From Prochlorococcus sp. AG-347-E23 (GTDB lineage: Bacteria > Cyanobacteriota > Cyanobacteriia > PCC-6307 > Cyanobiaceae), in the NCBI GenBank assembly GCA_003281685.1, contig QCBH01000009.1:1-60809 (forward strand): a stretch of DNA of 60,809 nt. The letters run 5' to 3'. The translations under genes were made by a program, and so were the position numbers. The notes under the pieces are model-generated. The model saw only the letters and a program-made list of their open reading frames with translations, did not search any database and was not told the origin of the DNA. This document shows positions 18,760 through 29,891 of this stretch, in pieces (positions within the stretch are counted from its first letter, which is position 1; the number at the start of each line of letters is the position of its first letter).

Positions 18760-19290
18760 TTAAAAATCGTATAAAAAATTTTTCAACTTTTGATAACCCT
18801 GATTCGAAATACAAAAAGATAGAATAAGCAAAGATTTTATAATAATCTCATCATTTTCAGCTTGATTTAAAAGCTTTTTCACTCTCATACTATCTATATT
18901 AAATCTCTCTTTAATCAACTCAATAAATCTCTTATTAAAATCATTCCAAATAACTGAATTCTCTTCAATATCTTCTTTAGATTTCAGTATCTCTCTGATA
19001 TATGGATATAAATATTTAGACATTTCAACTGTGATTCTAATTAAGGCATCGAATTCCTTAAGTTTAATATTGTTAGTAACAAAAGATTTTCTCAATGGAT
19101 TATTGTTCCTTAATTTCCAAATAGTTACTTTATTTGGTAGGACATTATTTAGATTAAGTCTATTTGATAAGGCGTAAAGGGACTGGATACCATTTAAGTC
19201 AATAGTTTCTAGTATTAATAATAATAAATCAAGCTTCTCTATAGATTTTCTTGATACCTGATTTCCTCTAGTTAAAACTTTAATTGTTCT
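18760..19290 (-). CDS. DUF3038 family protein with a non-standard start
   Basis: The frame is open from a TAA at 19291-19293 to the stop at 18760, about 176 codons. The first ATG/GTG/TTG is TTG at 19095, which would give 111 residues. However, upstream codons in the same frame encode typical DUF3038 sequence (LDLLLLILETIDLNG, then LPNKVTIWKLRNNNPLR), so the real protein starts near 19284. ATT at 19282-19284 is one possible initiator. The alternatives are another non-canonical codon or a frame change upstream. Function unknown. It is followed directly by DUF4335. Confidence 0.7.
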   Translation of the reverse strand, partial: RTIKVLTRGNQVSRKSIEKLDLLLLILETIDLNGIQSLYALSNRLNLNNVLPNKVTIWKLRNNNPLRKSFVTNNIKLKEFDALIRITVEMSKYLYPYIREILKSKEDIEENSVIWNDFNKRFIELIKERFNIDSMRVKKLLNQAENDEIIIKSLLILSFCISNQGYQKLKNFLYDF

Positions 19291-19323
19291 TTATTGGAAT
19301 ATGGACTAATTATATCAGAATTA

Positions 19324-19521
19324 TTAATCCATTTTTTGAAATAAAAATGAATATAACTTATCTAGTTCTTCAATAGTTAGCATTCCATAACTCCATAATA
19401 ATATTGGTAATGGAGTGTTATTTTTTATAGATAATTTTATACCAAGTTCAATAGTAGATTCATCTAAACCTAATACATTAAATAAATAAATTATCATTTC
19501 TCTAGATACGTAATTATTCAT
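19324..19521 (-). CDS. DUF2949 family protein
   Basis: A 65-residue soluble protein containing LGLDESTIELGIKLS and PLPILLWSYGMLTIEELDKLYSFL, the DUF2949 pattern of small cyanobacterial proteins. Function unknown. It follows the UbiH-like gene by six bases on the same strand and precedes DUF3038. Confidence 0.8.
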   Translation of the reverse strand: MNNYVSREMIIYLFNVLGLDESTIELGIKLSIKNNTPLPILLWSYGMLTIEELDKLYSFLFQKMD

Positions 19522-19526
19522 GAATT

Positions 19527-20684
19527 CTATTTAATACTTGAGTAAATGAGAGATTTAGTCATTTGATTTAGGACTAATTTTCTTGTAAAAAGAAATTTAT
19601 TTAAAAGAAAAAATGAAAATTTCCTAATTGGAAATAAAAAAACGTTTTTATTAGCAAAAATTGATATCAATGAGTCAGTTATAAAAATAGTGAAGATAAT
19701 ATCTAAAATCCTGCTTGAAAAATACTTAAATTTAAATAGTATCAATTGCATTTTAGTAATAGCAGTATTTTTATTAAAAAGATCATAAATAGTATTAACA
19801 TCTCTCCAACAAGTATTTAGACCCTGACCACCAACAGGATGAAATGTATGAAATGCATCTCCTACAAAAACTAATTTTTTAAAATTTAAAACTGGTAAAT
19901 TTAAGGATAATGAAACAGGAAAAATATTAAATTCGCCAATTATTTGGTCCAACTTAAATTCATCTGGCAAGATTGTTGATAAATTATCCATTAAAAAATT
20001 CTTGTCAGAATTTAACCTTTCAATTGCCTTTAATGTACTAGAAGTCCAAATTACTTGATATAAGTTTTTTTCTAGAGGTAATAATGCAAGTGGGCCTTCT
20101 TTTCTAAAGATTTCATAAGCTCGCTTTTCACAATGACCTCTAAGAGAAACTTTAAAAGTTAAACAAGACTGACTATAAGATTTTTTTATATCAACAAAAT
20201 CTAAGAATTTTTTATCAAGTGAGTTTGCTCCTGTTGAAAAGAATTGATAATCAAATAATATTTTTTTACGTAACAATCTCTGAGGTGTCATAAAAAAAAT
20301 ATTTTCATAATTATCAATCTCTTGAAAAAAAACGTTCATGAGATCCGAATGCTTAACTACCCAACCAATATTTTCAGCAGAACTTATATCATCATCTAAG
20401 TCAGAAGTTGATAAATTGGTAAAAGCAGAAGTTACGCTATCTAAAATTGAAAGGGTATCAAAGCCAAATAAAAATGGTTCTAATTTTTCCCAAAGTCTAA
20501 ATTTAGATAAGATTTTTCTTGTTGAGTGAGTAATTGCGTAAGTTTTATCTTTATCAATTAATTTATCTTTAGTTAATAAATCAGTTAAAAAAATATCGCA
20601 ATCAAATTTTGAAAGTGCAATTGAAAGTAATAAACCTGTGGGACCTGATCCAACAATTTTAAAATTGAATTTATTTTTCATCAA
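19527..20684 (-). CDS. FAD-dependent ring hydroxylase, UbiH/VisC type
   Basis: 385 residues. The N-terminal dinucleotide motif is VGSGPTGLLL (about 11-20) and the second FAD motif is FVGDAFHTFHPVGGQGLN in the C-terminal half. This is the family that hydroxylates quinone precursors. Cyanobacterial members have been linked to plastoquinone synthesis, so a quinone substrate is the best inference. No membrane anchor is clear, although the C-terminal 70 residues are hydrophobic and aromatic and could associate with the membrane. Confidence 0.85.
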   Translation of the reverse strand: MMKNKFNFKIVGSGPTGLLLSIALSKFDCDIFLTDLLTKDKLIDKDKTYAITHSTRKILSKFRLWEKLEPFLFGFDTLSILDSVTSAFTNLSTSDLDDDISSAENIGWVVKHSDLMNVFFQEIDNYENIFFMTPQRLLRKKILFDYQFFSTGANSLDKKFLDFVDIKKSYSQSCLTFKVSLRGHCEKRAYEIFRKEGPLALLPLEKNLYQVIWTSSTLKAIERLNSDKNFLMDNLSTILPDEFKLDQIIGEFNIFPVSLSLNLPVLNFKKLVFVGDAFHTFHPVGGQGLNTCWRDVNTIYDLFNKNTAITKMQLILFKFKYFSSRILDIIFTIFITDSLISIFANKNVFLFPIRKFSFFLLNKFLFTRKLVLNQMTKSLIYSSIK

Positions 20685-20703
20685 ATTATATAAGCATCAA
20701 CTA

Positions 20704-21342
20704 TCAATTCAAATAAATATAGCAAATTTCCTCAAAAGCTGGTCTTAATAAATAGGGGTACTCACCAACCCATAAGTTAATTTCAGGAAGCCAAGCATCG
20801 GTCAAATAAAAATCTCTGTCAAAATTACGGTTATCAGATGTTATTAAACATCTAATACTCGAACCCACCCTAATTTGACTGTGTTTATTTTCCATAGGAA
20901 AACTTAATTTTTCCAAATAACCATCTTCATCTTCTAATTCAAGTACTAACCAAGTCCTTTTGTTTTCGATAACTTCTAATCGACCTTGCCTATTAGATTG
21001 TTCTCTTGAACTTTCAATCTTTTCTGTTTTATAGATATCTGATATATAGCCATCAAAAATAGAAAAAAATTTATATTTTCTTAATTGCAAATTTTTTCTA
21101 CTTGATTCAAGAATTGGGCCCCAGATGATATACAAAAAGAAACCAACACATAGGAATAACCAGAAATTATTAGTTTGATCGCCAGTCGAGCTAATAATTA
21201 ATGTGATAAATCCGCCAATTGAAGAAACTATTACTCTTTGAAGAATTTTTCTCGGATTCCCCAACGCGTACTTAAATTGACTTCCTGTACCAACTGCAGG
21301 AATAAGTTTTGAAATTTGACTTGAATTAATTGGAATTAACAT
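20704..21342 (-). CDS. Conserved cyanobacterial membrane protein, function unknown
   Basis: 212 residues with two hydrophobic helices (about 36-54 and 60-78) and a soluble C-terminal domain containing the conserved-looking IENKRTWLVLELEDEDGY and FYLTDAWLPEINLWVGEYP segments. I do not recognise a named domain. It sits between dapB (one-base gap) and the UbiH-like gene on the same strand, so the three probably share a transcript. Confidence 0.72.
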   Translation of the reverse strand: MLIPINSSQISKLIPAVGTGSQFKYALGNPRKILQRVIVSSIGGFITLIISSTGDQTNNFWLFLCVGFFLYIIWGPILESSRKNLQLRKYKFFSIFDGYISDIYKTEKIESSREQSNRQGRLEVIENKRTWLVLELEDEDGYLEKLSFPMENKHSQIRVGSSIRCLITSDNRNFDRDFYLTDAWLPEINLWVGEYPYLLRPAFEEICYIYLN

Positions 21343-21343
21343 T

Positions 21344-22192
21344 TTAAAAAATCAATTTTTCAAGTCCGTAAACTAAAGTTTCATAATTACCAATTTTTTT
21401 AATAGCCTTTAAAACTCCTGGCATATATGCCTTTCTATCAATAGTGTCATGCTTAATTGTGTAAGTTTCACCAGGAGCTCCCATAATTACTAACTGATGA
21501 GCGAGTAATCCTGGTAATCGTACAGAATGTATATTAATTCCTGAATCTCTGACCCCACCCCGTACACCTTTCAATGACTCAGACTCTTTTACTAAATTCT
21601 GATTAAATTTCTTTGGAGATTCTTCAATCATTTCTGCAGTTTTTATACACGTCCCACTAGGAGAATCGGCTTTTTGATTATGATGCATCTCTATTAATTC
21701 AATATTTTCATAAAACCTTGCAGCTACCGATGCCGCCTGTTGAAGAAGAACCATACCTACAGAAAAATTAGGAATTATTGCACAACCTATCGATGCTTTC
21801 TGAGCGAAAACAGACAAATCTTGTATTTGTGAAGGGCTTAGACCTGTAGTACCTACTACTGGTGATACACCATATGCAATAGCTGATCTGGTATTTTCAT
21901 ATACAGAATCAGGATGAGTAAAATCAACTAACACAGGTTTGATATTTTCATTTCTATAATTTTGACTAACAGAACATAACGTTCCTTCAAAATCATTTGA
22001 AATAAAAACATCACAATTTTTTACCTTCAATAATTCAGAAATATTTGAGCCATTGTTCTGTTCGTTTATGTCGATTGCTGCAACAAGTTCACAATCTTTA
22101 GAATTTAATACAGTATTAACAACTTCGCTACCCATTCTACCTAAAGCTCCGGATACTAGTACTGGTATAGGTTTTTTAGAATTTTCAATCAT
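21344..22192 (-). CDS. dapB: 4-hydroxy-tetrahydrodipicolinate reductase
   Basis: A 282-residue DapB, the NAD(P)H-dependent reductase of the lysine/diaminopimelate pathway. The nucleotide loop is [12 protein letters not shown] (about 13-24), the catalytic segment [14 protein letters not shown] carries the conserved His and Lys, and VVGTTGLS is present. Length is normal. It is divergent from chlH across a 102-base promoter region. Confidence 0.96.
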   Translation of the reverse strand: MIENSKKPIPVLVSGALGRMGSEVVNTVLNSKDCELVAAIDINEQNNGSNISELLKVKNCDVFISNDFEGTLCSVSQNYRNENIKPVLVDFTHPDSVYENTRSAIAYGVSPVVGTTGLSPSQIQDLSVFAQKASIGCAIIPNFSVGMVLLQQAASVAARFYENIELIEMHHNQKADSPSGTCIKTAEMIEESPKKFNQNLVKESESLKGVRGGVRDSGINIHSVRLPGLLAHQLVIMGAPGETYTIKHDTIDRKAYMPGVLKAIKKIGNYETLVYGLEKLIF

Positions 22193-22294
22193 TTTTTTAA
22201 AAAATTTTTTTTTAAAGGTTGTTACACGCTATTTATATTGCACACAATAACGTCTTTTCATTCGTAGGCTGATAGAAATACCTAAATAAAATCA
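22193..22294. promoter_or_regulatory. Divergent promoter region dapB / chlH
   Basis: The 102-base gap holds an A/T palindrome next to dapB (near 22196-22212). On the chlH side is a TTTATATTGC stretch (near 22231-22240) that could be a -10 region, about 55 bases before the chlH ATG. Both genes are transcribed outward, so both promoters must lie here. No regulator site is convincing. Confidence 0.45.
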
Positions 22295-25200
22295 ATGTTT
22301 ACGCAGGTCCGCTCAGCAAACCGCAGAGTATCTCCTGTTGAGGATAACAAACACAAAGTTGTAATAAAAGCAGTTTATGTTGTCCTTGAGCCACAATACC
22401 AAAATTCCTTAACGGAAGCTGCAAAGTCAATAAATAAGATGAATGGGCCAATAGGTATAGACCTTAGCGGCTACCTTATCGAAGAACTTAGGAATGATAG
22501 TAATTTTGAAGATTTTAAAGAAGATATAGCTAATGCAGATATATTTGTTGCTTCTCTAATTTTCATTGAAGATCTTGCTCAAAAAGTCGTTGATGCAGTA
22601 TCTCCATTTAAAGACAAACTTAAAGCATCAATTATTTTCCCATCCATGCCAGAGGTAATGAGATTAAATAAGCTAGGTTCATTTAGTATGGCTCAACTTG
22701 GTCAATCTAAAAGTATTATTGGAGAACTAATAAAGAAGAAAAAAGAATCTGATGGGGCAAGTTTCCAAGATTCAATGTTGAAGTTATTAAATACACTACC
22801 TTCAATACTTAAATATCTACCAGTAGAAAAAGCTCAAGATGCTAGAACATTTATTCTGAGTTTTCAGTACTGGTTAGGTGGTACCACTGAGAACTTAAAA
22901 AACTTCTTGTTAATGATTTCTGAAAAGTACGCTGTTTCAGAGATCATAAAAGACCAAATAGAAGAATTCAAAATTCAAGACCCTGAAACATTCCCAGATT
23001 TAGGAATTTGGCATCCTCTTGCTCCATGCATGTTTGAAAGTCTTAAAGAATATCAAAATTGGGAAAATAATAGGAAAGATATAAATCCTAAAGATGAAAA
23101 AACCCCAACAATAGGCTTAGTGCTTCAAAGAAGTCATATCGTTACGGGAGATGATGCTCATTACGTTGCTGTTATTCAAGAATTGGAATACAGAGGTGCG
23201 AGAGTACTACCAATTTTCTGTGGAGGCCTAGATTTTTCTAAACCAGTAAATGAATTTTATTATGATTCTATAAATAAGGATCAACCCATAGTAGATGGAG
23301 TTGTATCTCTAACAGGTTTTGCACTAGTTGGTGGGCCAGCAAGACAAGATCATCCTAAGGCTATTGAAGCTCTAAAAAGGTTAAACAGACCCTATATGGT
23401 TGCACTTCCATTAGTCTTCCAAACCACACAAGAATGGGAAGATAGTGACCTAGGTTTACACCCTGTTCAGGTAGCACTTCAAATTGCAATTCCAGAGCTT
23501 GATGGTGCTATTGAACCTATCATTCTTTCAGGTCGCGATGATGCTACAGGTAAGGCGCATACGCTCCAAGATCGAGTTGATGTAATTGCTGAAAGAGCAA
23601 TAAAATGGTCAACTTTAAGGGTTAAACAAAGAAAGGATAAAAAATTAGCCATCACAGTATTTAGTTTTCCACCAGACAAAGGAAATGTTGGTACGGCAGC
23701 ATACTTGAATGTTTTTGGTTCAATTTACCGAGTACTTCTTGAAATGAAATCGAAAGGATATCAAATAGATGAACTTCCAAGCAATTCAAAGGAATTAATG
23801 GAAAAAGTAATTAACAATCCTGATGCGATGGATGGCTCTCCAGAGTTAAATATTGCTCATAAGATGTCAGTAAATGAATACGAAGAGTTCACACCATATT
23901 CACAAAGACTTGAAGAAAATTGGGGTAAACCTCCTGGGAACCTCAATAGTGACGGACAAAACCTTCTTATCTATGGTAAACATTTTGGAAATGTTTTTAT
24001 AGGAGTTCAACCTACATTTGGTTATGAAGGTGATCCGATGAGATTGCTCTATTCAAGAAGTGCAAGTCCTCATCATGGTTTTGCTGCTTATTACACGTAT
24101 GTAGAAAAAATATGGGGGGCTGATGCTGTTCTTCATTTTGGAACTCACGGCTCACTTGAATTTATGCCTGGTAAACAGATGGGCATGAGTGAAACATGCT
24201 ATCCGGATTCTCTCATTGGATCATTGCCTAATTTGTATTACTATGCTGCGAATAATCCATCTGAAGCAACAATTGCGAAGAGAAGAGGGTATGCTTCAAC
24301 TATTAGTTATCTTACTCCTCCAGCGGAAAATGCAGGACTCTACAAAGGACTTAAAGAACTAAGTGAACTCGTTGGTTCTTATCAACAATTGAGAGAAAAT
24401 AGCAGGGGTATTCAAATTGTTAATGCAATAGTTGAGACTTCTAAACAATGTAACCTTGACAAAGATGTAGAGCTTCCTTCAGAAGACATAGAAGAACTTT
24501 CAATAGATGAAAGAGATTTATTTGTTGGTAATGTCTATAAACAGTTGATGGAAATTGAAAGTAGATTGTTACCTTGCGGTCTTCATACTATTGGAGAAGC
24601 TCCAACAGCAGAAGAAGCTGTTGCAACACTTGTAAATATTGCATCTTTAGAGAGAGAACAAGAAGGATTAAGATCTCTTCCTGGATTACTTGCAGAATCC
24701 ATCGGTCTAACTATTGAACAAATTTATGATGGTAATAATAAAGGTAAACTTAAATTTGTAGAGTTAAATGAAAAAATCATAAAGACAGCAAGAGAGTCGA
24801 TTTTTGCGATGGTCAACTCTTTAAAAATTGTTGATGGCAGAGTTTATTTAGAAAAATCACTTATTTCCAAACTTTTCGACTTACTTAAAGTTTTTGGTCT
24901 AAATCTACCTACCCCTTGGCTAAGAGTCTGCAGGTTAAATGGATTTAATGAAGTTAATCAGAAGGAATTAAATAAATTATTTGATTACTTACTTTTCTGT
25001 CTGGAACAGGTTTGTGCAGACAAAGAAATGGATAGCCTCATTAAAGCACTAGATGGAAATTATGTTTTACCTGGACCAGGTGGAGATCCCATAAGAAATC
25101 CTGGTGTTTTGCCCAGTGGTAAAAATATCCACGCACTTGATCCTCAATCAATCCCAACTACAGCAGCAGTAGCTGCGGCGAAGTCTGTTGTTGACAAATT

Positions 25201-26305
25201 AATTGAAAGACAAAAAGAAGAGCGAGGAACTTGGCCTGAAACAATAGCTTGCGTTTTATGGGGTACTGATAATATCAAAACTTACGGAGAATCACTGGCG
25301 CAAATCTTATGGTTTGTTGGGGTAAAACCAAAACCAGATTCTGTTGGAAGAATTAACAAACTAGAATTAATCCCTTTAGAAGTATTAGGTAGGCCAAGAA
25401 TAGATGTAGTAGTTAACTGTTCAGGAGTATTTAGAGATCTATTTATAAATCAAATGGCATTAATAGATCAAGCAGTCAAATTAGCAGCTGAAGCTGATGA
25501 ACCATTGGAATCTAATTTTGTAAGGAAACATTCACTAGAACAAGCAGAAAAAGAAGGCACTTCTATCAGAGAAGCTTCAGCGAGAGTATTCTCAAATGCA
25601 AGTGGAAGTTACAGTTCAAATGTTAATTTAGCAGTAGAAAATTCAACATGGGAAGAAGAAAATGAATTACAAGAAATGTATTTATCACGCAAAACATATG
25701 CTTTTAATGCCGATAATCCAGGTGAGATGAATCAAAAAAGAGAGGTATTTGAGTCAGTAATGAAAACAGCAGATGTTACATTTCAAAACCTTGATTCTTC
25801 AGAGATTTCATTAACAGATGTAAGTCATTATTTTGATTCGGATCCAACAAAATTGATCAAGACATTAAGAGACGACGGGAAAGAACCAAGTAGCTACATA
25901 GCGGATACAACCACGTCTAATGCTCAAGTTAGAACACTTGGAGAGACTATCAGATTAGACTCAAGAACAAAACTTTTAAATCCTAAGTGGTATGAAGGTA
26001 TGCTTAAATCTGGTTACGAAGGAGTTAGAGAACTTTCTAACAGACTTAATTACACTCTTGGTTGGAGTGCGACAAGTGGTCAAGTAGATAATTTTGTATA
26101 TGAAGAAACTAATGAAACATTTATAAATGACGAAGAGATGAGGAAAAGATTAATGGATCTTAATCCTAATAGTTTCAGAAGAATTGTTGGAACATTGCTA
26201 GAAGTCAATGGTAGGGGATATTGGGAAACTTCAGATGAAAATATAGAACAGTTGAAAGAACTATACCAAGAGGTAGAGGATAAAATCGAAGGAGTTAAAG
26301 AATAA
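22295..26305 (+). CDS. chlH: Magnesium chelatase subunit H
   Basis: A 1336-residue porphyrin-binding subunit of magnesium chelatase, which inserts Mg2+ into protoporphyrin IX with ChlI and ChlD as the first committed step to chlorophyll. Length and landmarks are normal: the N-terminal DUF3479 region, [19 protein letters not shown] in the active-site region and [16 protein letters not shown] near the C-terminus. The ATG at 22295 gives a family-like N-terminus. It converges with folP, 8 bases away. Confidence 0.98.
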   Translation: MFTQVRSANRRVSPVEDNKHKVVIKAVYVVLEPQYQNSLTEAAKSINKMNGPIGIDLSGYLIEELRNDSNFEDFKEDIANADIFVASLIFIEDLAQKVVDAVSPFKDKLKASIIFPSMPEVMRLNKLGSFSMAQLGQSKSIIGELIKKKKESDGASFQDSMLKLLNTLPSILKYLPVEKAQDARTFILSFQYWLGGTTENLKNFLLMISEKYAVSEIIKDQIEEFKIQDPETFPDLGIWHPLAPCMFESLKEYQNWENNRKDINPKDEKTPTIGLVLQRSHIVTGDDAHYVAVIQELEYRGARVLPIFCGGLDFSKPVNEFYYDSINKDQPIVDGVVSLTGFALVGGPARQDHPKAIEALKRLNRPYMVALPLVFQTTQEWEDSDLGLHPVQVALQIAIPELDGAIEPIILSGRDDATGKAHTLQDRVDVIAERAIKWSTLRVKQRKDKKLAITVFSFPPDKGNVGTAAYLNVFGSIYRVLLEMKSKGYQIDELPSNSKELMEKVINNPDAMDGSPELNIAHKMSVNEYEEFTPYSQRLEENWGKPPGNLNSDGQNLLIYGKHFGNVFIGVQPTFGYEGDPMRLLYSRSASPHHGFAAYYTYVEKIWGADAVLHFGTHGSLEFMPGKQMGMSETCYPDSLIGSLPNLYYYAANNPSEATIAKRRGYASTISYLTPPAENAGLYKGLKELSELVGSYQQLRENSRGIQIVNAIVETSKQCNLDKDVELPSEDIEELSIDERDLFVGNVYKQLMEIESRLLPCGLHTIGEAPTAEEAVATLVNIASLEREQEGLRSLPGLLAESIGLTIEQIYDGNNKGKLKFVELNEKIIKTARESIFAMVNSLKIVDGRVYLEKSLISKLFDLLKVFGLNLPTPWLRVCRLNGFNEVNQKELNKLFDYLLFCLEQVCADKEMDSLIKALDGNYVLPGPGGDPIRNPGVLPSGKNIHALDPQSIPTTAAVAAAKSVVDKLIERQKEERGTWPETIACVLWGTDNIKTYGESLAQILWFVGVKPKPDSVGRINKLELIPLEVLGRPRIDVVVNCSGVFRDLFINQMALIDQAVKLAAEADEPLESNFVRKHSLEQAEKEGTSIREASARVFSNASGSYSSNVNLAVENSTWEEENELQEMYLSRKTYAFNADNPGEMNQKREVFESVMKTADVTFQNLDSSEISLTDVSHYFDSDPTKLIKTLRDDGKEPSSYIADTTTSNAQVRTLGETIRLDSRTKLLNPKWYEGMLKSGYEGVRELSNRLNYTLGWSATSGQVDNFVYEETNETFINDEEMRKRLMDLNPNSFRRIVGTLLEVNGRGYWETSDENIEQLKELYQEVEDKIEGVKE

Positions 26306-26313
26306 TAAATTTA

Positions 26314-27158
26314 TTATTTTCTGTAAATCATATCTGCTACTTTCAGGATTTGATAATTTAGTTTGACGTTGTGAACTCTTACAATGTCAATTTTAAATTG
26401 AGAGCAAATACAACTTATTGCAAGTGTTCCTATATCTCTTTCTTTTGGATTTTTCTCATTCAAAATTTCTCCTATAAATCTCTTCCTAGATGCACCTATC
26501 AAAATTGGTAAATTCCATTTTTTAAATACATCTAAGTTTCTCAAGATTTCCAAATTATGAATGATATCCTTTGAAAAACCAATTCCAGGATCCACTATAA
26601 TATTTTTTTTTGATATATTTTTTTCTAAAGCATTCTTTATTAAATTATCAAGTGAACACTTAACATCACTCAATACATTCTGGTAATTAGAGAGTTGATT
26701 CATATTTTGACTATTTCCACGACTATGAGTTATGACGAATGGACAGTTGAATTGTGATACAACATCCAAAATTTTTATATCTCTTCTTCCTCCCGTGACA
26801 TCATTTATCCAATTAGCACCATTTAAAAGAGCTTCGTAAGCCACTTCAGAATTAAAAGTATCAATAGAAATTAAAACATCTGGAAATTCAGATTTTATTA
26901 ATTTTAGATATGGGATCAATCTTTTTATTTCTATACTAGATCCAACTTCTTCAGCCCCAGGTCTCGTACTTTGAGCACCAAGATCAATAACATCAACACC
27001 ATTACTCAAGAAATGATTTACTTGATCTAAAACTTTTTTGAAGAGTTTAATTCCCCACCATCACTAAATGAATCAGGAGTTAAATTAATAACTCCCATAA
27101 TTGAAGTTTTTTGGCCCCAGCCTTTTGGCCATGGATTTTTCTTATTGATAATTTGCAA
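26314..27158 (-). CDS. folP: Dihydropteroate synthase, reading frame split by a -1 shift
   Basis: Makes 7,8-dihydropteroate for folate synthesis. The 5' part (from TTG 27158, or ATG at about 27098) encodes [20 protein letters not shown], the invariant start of the enzyme, and stops at TAG 27027-27029. The rest continues in the -1 frame as [20 protein letters not shown] and runs 231 residues past the internal TTG at 27009, with the expected [17 protein letters not shown] and GASRKRFIG motifs. The break falls at A AAA AAG (27033-27039), a known slippery heptamer. It is either a one-base deletion, a sequencing error or a true -1 frameshift. The 5' end overlaps tpiA by 17 bases. Confidence 0.82.
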
Positions 27159-27867
27159 TTCTCGCGAAACTATTCGGATCTAATGAAGCCCCTCCAACTA
27201 ACACCCCATTTATATCACTCATTGACATGATTTCGTCAATATTATTAGGTTTAACAGATCCTCCATATTGAATAATTACATCATCAAAACCTATTAATTT
27301 CCGAATCAAAGAACATATCTTATTTGCGTCTTCTGCCTCACATGTTTTACCAGTGCCAATAGCCCATATTGGTTCATAGGCAACAATTAAATTAGATGGA
27401 TCTGTATTTTCTAATCCTTGTTCAACCTGTCTAGTAATAACTCTATCAGCTTCTCCTCTCTCTCTTTGTTCTAATGTTTCTCCCACACAAACTATTGGAG
27501 TAAGTCCACTAGATTGAGCAAAAACTGCTCTTTTATTAATTTGTTCATCACTTTCACTAAAATATTTCCTTGGTTCACTATGTCCAACGATTGCATATGA
27601 GACACCATGTTCAAGAAGCATTTTTGGAGATATTTCTGCAGTAAATGCTCCTTGATCTTCCCAATGAATATTTTGACTAGAAATATCTAAATATTCAAAA
27701 TCAGAATTATCAGAAAAGGTTGAAATAGCCGTAAAAGGTGGAGCAATAATAACTTTACGATCGTCTTTAATATTTTTGATTAAAGGAATAAACTCTTCTA
27801 AATAGGATTTAGCTTCAGCACAAGTCATGTGCATTTTCCAATTACCAGCAATTACAGATTTTCTCAA
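27142..27867 (-). CDS. tpiA: Triosephosphate isomerase
   Basis: 241 residues. The N-terminal AGNWKMH has Asn and the catalytic Lys; the catalytic His is in IVGHSEPR; the catalytic Glu and loop 6 are [21 protein letters not shown] and [10 protein letters not shown] close the barrel. It interconverts dihydroxyacetone phosphate and glyceraldehyde-3-phosphate in the Calvin cycle and glycolysis. The gene runs directly into folP. Confidence 0.97.
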   Translation of the reverse strand: MRKSVIAGNWKMHMTCAEAKSYLEEFIPLIKNIKDDRKVIIAPPFTAISTFSDNSDFEYLDISSQNIHWEDQGAFTAEISPKMLLEHGVSYAIVGHSEPRKYFSESDEQINKRAVFAQSSGLTPIVCVGETLEQRERGEADRVITRQVEQGLENTDPSNLIVAYEPIWAIGTGKTCEAEDANKICSLIRKLIGFDDVIIQYGGSVKPNNIDEIMSMSDINGVLVGGASLDPNSFARIANYQ

Positions 27868-27919
27868 AATACTATCTCCAAGAAAAATATACTAATACAA
27901 AGTGAGTTGAATAAGCTAA

Positions 27920-28096
27920 CTATTCAAAAATTAATTCATTTTTTAGAAATATTACTTTATCTCCCTTGTTTAACTTCCTTCCTCTCCTAGTCTCAATTAA
28001 ACCATTAACCTTAACAGAACCGGATTTAATAAAAATTTTTGCTTCTCCACCAGAAGATACCAAATTTTTCCATTTTAGGAATTGATCCAATTTCAT
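27920..28096 (-). CDS. Small S4-domain RNA-binding protein
   Basis: A 58-residue protein, MKLDQFLKW... GGEAKIFIKSGSVKVNG... TRRGRKLNKGD, which is the S4 RNA-binding fold alone (YaaA/YbcJ type). It binds structured RNA, probably ribosomal or tRNA; the exact target is unknown. ATG at 28096. The gap to the tpiA start is 52 bases on the same strand, so it may head the tpiA-folP transcript. Confidence 0.85.
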   Translation of the reverse strand: MKLDQFLKWKNLVSSGGEAKIFIKSGSVKVNGLIETRRGRKLNKGDKVIFLKNELIFE

Positions 28097-28154
28097 AGTT
28101 TTTTATACCCAAAGATATTGATAAAGTAGTATAAACAATTAAATATATAATATC

Positions 28155-29858
28155 TTGAGACTAATACCACCAGTCAGACCATATTCAAATAGGTTTATAA
28201 AGGGTTTTATATGTATGCTTATTTACGTAGCTTGTTGGCCTTTATTAGCATATTTAGCTGGAAACTTAATCCCAGCAATTGGGTCGGGTGATCTCTCAAA
28301 AGTTTCTAGCATAATAATTAAGTCTTTATTTGTATTTTTAGTTCAGAAAACAGCTCAATCTGGCCAGGATGTATTCATAGCAAAACCATCTTTAGAAATT
28401 AGTGAAGTGATGAGGGGAAGTTTATTTAGCAGAATTCAAAAAATAAAGATCAATTCTGTTGAAAATATTTCAGCCGGGGACATCACATATAGACTTACAG
28501 AAGATGCCGACAGGGTAAGCGAAGTTATTTATAAAACAGCTCAAGATACTATTCCATGCACCTTACAGTTGTTGGCGGTAATAATCTACATGTTTTATTT
28601 AGACTGGTCACTAACAGTATCAACATTCGTTTTAGCACCATTGATTATTCTTTCAGTTAACACTTTTGGAAGAAGAGTTTTAATAGCATCTGAAAAAAGT
28701 CAAGAATCAACAAGTAATTTAGCAGGTTTAATAGGTGAATCTATAAATGGAATGTCCACGATAAGAGCTTTTGCTGCAGAAAATTGGATTGAGAAAAGAT
28801 TTTATAAAAGATTAAGTACAAATAAAAGAGCAAAATATAAAACATTAAAACTACTTGCATTTCAACATCCAGTTGTAGGATTTGTTGAAGCGTTTGGAAT
28901 ATTAGCAATATTAGGTTTAGGAGCCGCAAGAATCAATCTAGGCCTTCTAACAAGCGAAGAATTTAGTAGTTTTTTTGCAGCAATACTAATGCTTATTGAT
29001 CCAATAAGCCATTTAAGTACAAATTTTAATGACTATAAACAAGCAGAAGCCTCAATAAAAAGGTTGAAAAACATAAATCAAGAACCTATCGAAGATGATA
29101 AAAAAAATTTACGAAGGATTTCCAATTTTGAAGGCAAAATAAATTTCAAGAAAGTAAATTTCGCTTACAAAAAAGATAATCAAGTACTTAAAAATATCAA
29201 TTTAGAAATAAAAAGAGGGGAAGTTACGGCATTTGTTGGAGCTTCTGGAGCTGGTAAAAGTACAATGTTGGCTTTGATATTAAAGTTTATAACTCCAAAT
29301 AATGGAGACATTTTTATAGATGATAAAAATCTCAAAATATTAAATACAAAAGATATTAGAAAAAACATTGCATTAGTACAACAACAGCCTTTTTTGTTTA
29401 CAGGAACAATTATTGATGTAATAAGAATGGGCAGAAATTTCACCAAAGAAGAAGTTATAGAATCAGCAAAAAAAGCAAACGCTCACAACTTCATTCAAAA
29501 GCTTCCTGAGAAATATGAAACTGAAATAACTGAAAGAGGATCAAATTTCTCAGGTGGTCAGATCCAGAGGATAGCAATTGCAAGAGCAATACTTGGGAAC
29601 CCCTCAATTCTTCTTTTAGATGAGGCCACAAGTGCGTTGGATGCAGAATCAGAATCTGAAGTACAAAAAGGACTTAATAGAGCTATGAAAGATAGAACAG
29701 TTATTGTGATTGCTCATAGATTAGCCACTACTCAAGAGGCCAATAAAATAGTTGTTTTCGATAAAGGTGAAATTATTGAAGTTGGTAAACACATTGATTT
29801 AATAAATAAACCTGGAATTTATAAAGAATTATGTGAAAAACAATTGATTAAAAAATAA
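28155..29858 (+). CDS. ABC exporter, fused permease and ATPase (MsbA/multidrug type)
   Basis: 567 residues. A six-helix exporter membrane domain fills about 1-310. The nucleotide-binding domain has Walker A GASGAGKST (362-370), Q-loop VQQQPF, signature SGGQIQ, Walker B SILLLDEATSALD and the switch His in IAHRLAT. It functions as a homodimer in the plasma membrane. The substrate (lipid, drug or peptide) cannot be read from sequence. Starts at TTG with a short intergenic spacer. It is divergent from the S4 gene. Confidence 0.92.
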   Translation: MRLIPPVRPYSNRFIKGFICMLIYVACWPLLAYLAGNLIPAIGSGDLSKVSSIIIKSLFVFLVQKTAQSGQDVFIAKPSLEISEVMRGSLFSRIQKIKINSVENISAGDITYRLTEDADRVSEVIYKTAQDTIPCTLQLLAVIIYMFYLDWSLTVSTFVLAPLIILSVNTFGRRVLIASEKSQESTSNLAGLIGESINGMSTIRAFAAENWIEKRFYKRLSTNKRAKYKTLKLLAFQHPVVGFVEAFGILAILGLGAARINLGLLTSEEFSSFFAAILMLIDPISHLSTNFNDYKQAEASIKRLKNINQEPIEDDKKNLRRISNFEGKINFKKVNFAYKKDNQVLKNINLEIKRGEVTAFVGASGAGKSTMLALILKFITPNNGDIFIDDKNLKILNTKDIRKNIALVQQQPFLFTGTIIDVIRMGRNFTKEEVIESAKKANAHNFIQKLPEKYETEITERGSNFSGGQIQRIAIARAILGNPSILLLDEATSALDAESESEVQKGLNRAMKDRTVIVIAHRLATTQEANKIVVFDKGEIIEVGKHIDLINKPGIYKELCEKQLIKK

Positions 29859-29891
29859 TAGTTCTATTTTATTTATTAAAAAAGTAAATCC

